Of a stretch of 64,000 nucleotides of DNA, positions 62,201-64,000 are shown piece after piece. Every line of letters begins with the position of its first letter. Position 1 is the first letter of the stretch. Location of the stretch: positions 7,502,001 to 7,566,000 of the forward strand of contig JAPYXD010000704.1 of assembly GCA_030998225.1 (NCBI GenBank), given 5' to 3'. The notes beneath the pieces are model-generated. The model made no database searches. It had not been told where the DNA came from and saw only the letters and a list, made by a program, of their open reading frames with translations. Made by a program: the position numbers and the translations under genes. Source of the stretch: Diplolepis rosae (taxonomy: Eukaryota; Arthropoda; Insecta; Hymenoptera; Diplolepididae).

Positions 62201-64000
62201 AAATAGGTGCGGAATACTCTACTAGAACCCACTCTGACCTGAAAATAGTGGCCAAGTAATGCGAGAATTCTTAGGGGTATAAGAATTTTTATAAAGTCGC
62301 CAAAAAATAATAATTAACACTTGGGGTCCTTAGACTCTGACCCGAATAAAGCGGCCAAATAATGCGCGAGCTCTTCGGACTCTGGCTTAAAATTATGTGG
62401 CCAAGTAATTCGCGAGTTCAATGGACGTCAGGACTGATAAAAATGCACAAAAAGCCGCGTAATACGCAAGATCAAACAAAGTCTGACCTAAATAAGGTGG
62501 CAAATTAATGCGCGAGCTCTTCGGACTTTGGCTTAAAATTATGTTGCCAAGTAATGCGCGAGTTCAATGGACGTCAGGACTGATATAAATGCACAAAAAG
62601 CCGCGTAATACGCGAGATCAAACAAAGTCTAACCTAAATAAGGTAGCAAAGTAATGCGCGAATTCTTAGTACAGGATTTATATATAAAGTGGCCAAGTAA
62701 TGCGCGAGTTCAATGGACGTCAGGACTGATATAAATACAAAAATAGGTGCGTAATACGCGACTTGAACGCAGTCTGACCTGAAAAGAGTGGCCAAGTAAT
62801 GCACGAATTCTTAGGGGTATAAGAATTTTTATAAAGTGGCTATAAAATAATAATTAACACTTAGGGTCCTTAGACTCTGACCTGAATAAAGCGGCCAAGT
62901 AATGCGCGAGCTCTTCGGATTCTGGCTTAAAATTATGTGGCCAAGTAATGCCCGAGTTCAATGGACGTCAGGACTGATATAAATATAAAAATAGGTGCGT
63001 AATACGCGAGTTGAACGCAGTCTGACCTGAAAAGAGTGGCCAAGTAATGCACGAATTCTTAGGGTATAAGAATTTTTATAAAGTGGCTAAAAAATAATAA
63101 TTAACACTTAGGGTCCTTAGACTCTGACCTGAATAAAGCGGCCAAGTAATGCGCGAGCTCTTCGGATTCTGGCTTAAAATTATGTGGCCAAGTAATTCGT
63201 GAGTTCAATGGACGTCAGGACTGATATAAATACAAAAATAGCCGCGTAATACGCGAGTTTAACGAAGTCTAAACTGAAAAGAGTGGCCAAGCAATGCGCG
63301 AATCGTTAGGGGTATAAGAATTTTTATAAAGTGGCTAAAAAATAATAATTAACACTTAGGGTCCTTAGACTCTGACCTGAATAAAGCGGCCAAGTAATGC
63401 GCGAGCTCTTCGGACTCGGATTTTCAGTAAGTTGGCCAAGTAATGCGCGAGTTCAATGGACGTCAGGACTGATATAAATGCACAAAACGCCGCGTAATAC
63501 GCAAGATCAAACAAAGTCTGACCTAAATAAGGTGGCAAAGTAATGCGCGAGCTCTTCAGACTTCGGCTTAAAATTATGTGTCCAAGTAATTCGCGAGTTC
63601 AATGGACGTCAGGACTGATATAAATGCACAAAAAGCCGCGTAATACGCAAGATCAAGCAAAGTCTGACCTAAATAAGGTGGCAAAGTAATGCGCGAGCTC
63701 TTCGGACTCTGGCTTAAAATTATGTGGCCAAGTAATGCGCGAGTTCAATGGACTTCAGGACTGATATAAATGCACAAAAAGCCGCGTAATACGCGAGAAC
63801 AAACAAAGTCTAACCTAAGTAAGGTAGCAAAGTAATGCGCGAATTCTTAGTACAGAATTTTTATATAAAGTGGCCAAGTAATGCGCGAGCTCTTCGGACT
63901 CTGGCTTAAAATTATGTGGCCAAGTAATGCCCGAGTTCAATGGACGTCAGGACTGATATAATTACAAAAATAGGTGCGTAATACGCGAGTTGAACGCAGT

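Larger units (their letters stand above)
28692..64000. repeat. Satellite DNA array with higher-order structure (runs off the window end)
   Basis: 35.3 kb of tandem repeats, all in one orientation as far as read, with no unrelated insertion seen. Five related subunits occur. A (46 bp) has GAGCTCTTCGGACT. B (57 bp) has GAGTTCAATGGACGTCAGGA. C (42-43 bp) begins GCCGCGTAATACGCGAG or GGTGCGTAATACGCGAG. D (46-48 bp) has GAATTCTTAG. E (55 bp) has AATAATAATTAACAC. A, B and D begin with a box close to GTGGCCAAGTAATGCGCGAG; C has a shortened box and E lost it. Units seen by spacing are ABC 146 bp, ABCD 192 bp and ABCDE 248 bp. Occasional minus-strand open frames (44,442-44,651; 49,754-50,005; 60,759-60,998) are chance products of the repeat. 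Confidence 0.97.
36130..64000. repeat. Satellite domain 2, E-subunit variant CACTTAGGGTCC
   Basis: From about 36,260 rightward most E subunits read AACACTTAGGGTCCTTAGAC followed by TCTGACC, preceded by GTGGCTAAAAAATAAT. Five-part units of exactly 248 bp are common (for example GAGCTCTTCGGATT at 36,327 to the next at 36,575; 43,189 to 43,437). Scattered variant-1 units persist at about 41,280, 43,636, 47,460, 50,150, 52,350, 53,530, 54,760 and 57,215. Confidence 0.7.

Noticed and set aside
28692..64000. Possible CRISPR-like array because of regular boxes.
   Set aside because: The spacers are repeats as well, not unique, and the context is eukaryotic; this is satellite DNA.

Overview
The window looks like arthropod, most likely insect, nuclear DNA. 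It is AT-rich, has no bacterial-style genes, and carries a Penelope-like retroelement, several mariner-type transposons, many miniature or foldback elements and a very large satellite array. I found no intact host gene, tRNA or rRNA. The order of insect cannot be told from the sequence alone.

Left part (1 to about 28,690) is a transposon graveyard in AT-rich DNA. Positions 1-3300 hold a decayed Penelope-like element (reverse transcriptase plus GIY-YIG endonuclease) between perfect 96-bp inverted terminal repeats that carry a hammerhead-ribozyme-like core. Two miniature elements have cut into its coding region: a 208-bp double hairpin with an ATAAT duplication and a 357-bp element with a TTAA duplication. 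Further right are foldback elements (4.2-4.8 kb, 6.0-6.3 kb, 18.95-19.38 kb), an inverted cluster of diverged repeats (9.0-9.66 kb), a mariner deletion derivative (11,936-12,625) and a nested mariner complex (14.85-17.45 kb). That complex holds a mellifera-type mariner pseudogene with a mutated catalytic Asp and an AGTACT-word element. A DDE transposase fragment (22.4-24.3 kb) is split by a 1.39-kb GTTACGTAAC-word element with an internal 167-bp period. There is also a second AGTACT-word element (25.4-26.1 kb) and a minus-strand Penelope-type 3' end with a hammerhead-like core (27.74 kb).

Right part (28,692 to 64,000, 55% of the window, running off the end) is one satellite array, all in one orientation as far as I read it. 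Five related subunit types (A 46, B 57, C 42-43, D 46-48, E 55 bp) mostly begin with a box close to GTGGCCAAGTAATGCGCGAG. They combine into higher-order units of 146 bp (ABC), 192 bp (ABCD) and 248 bp (ABCDE). Above that, rare variants mark duplications of 642, 1183, 2455 and 4654 bp. The left edge holds simple 46-bp monomers that fade into diverged copies, so it looks like the true border of a centromeric or heterochromatic array.

No genes work together here. The interest lies in the order of nested insertions, the hammerhead-like motifs, the elements built from dense short palindromes, and the layered structure of the satellite.
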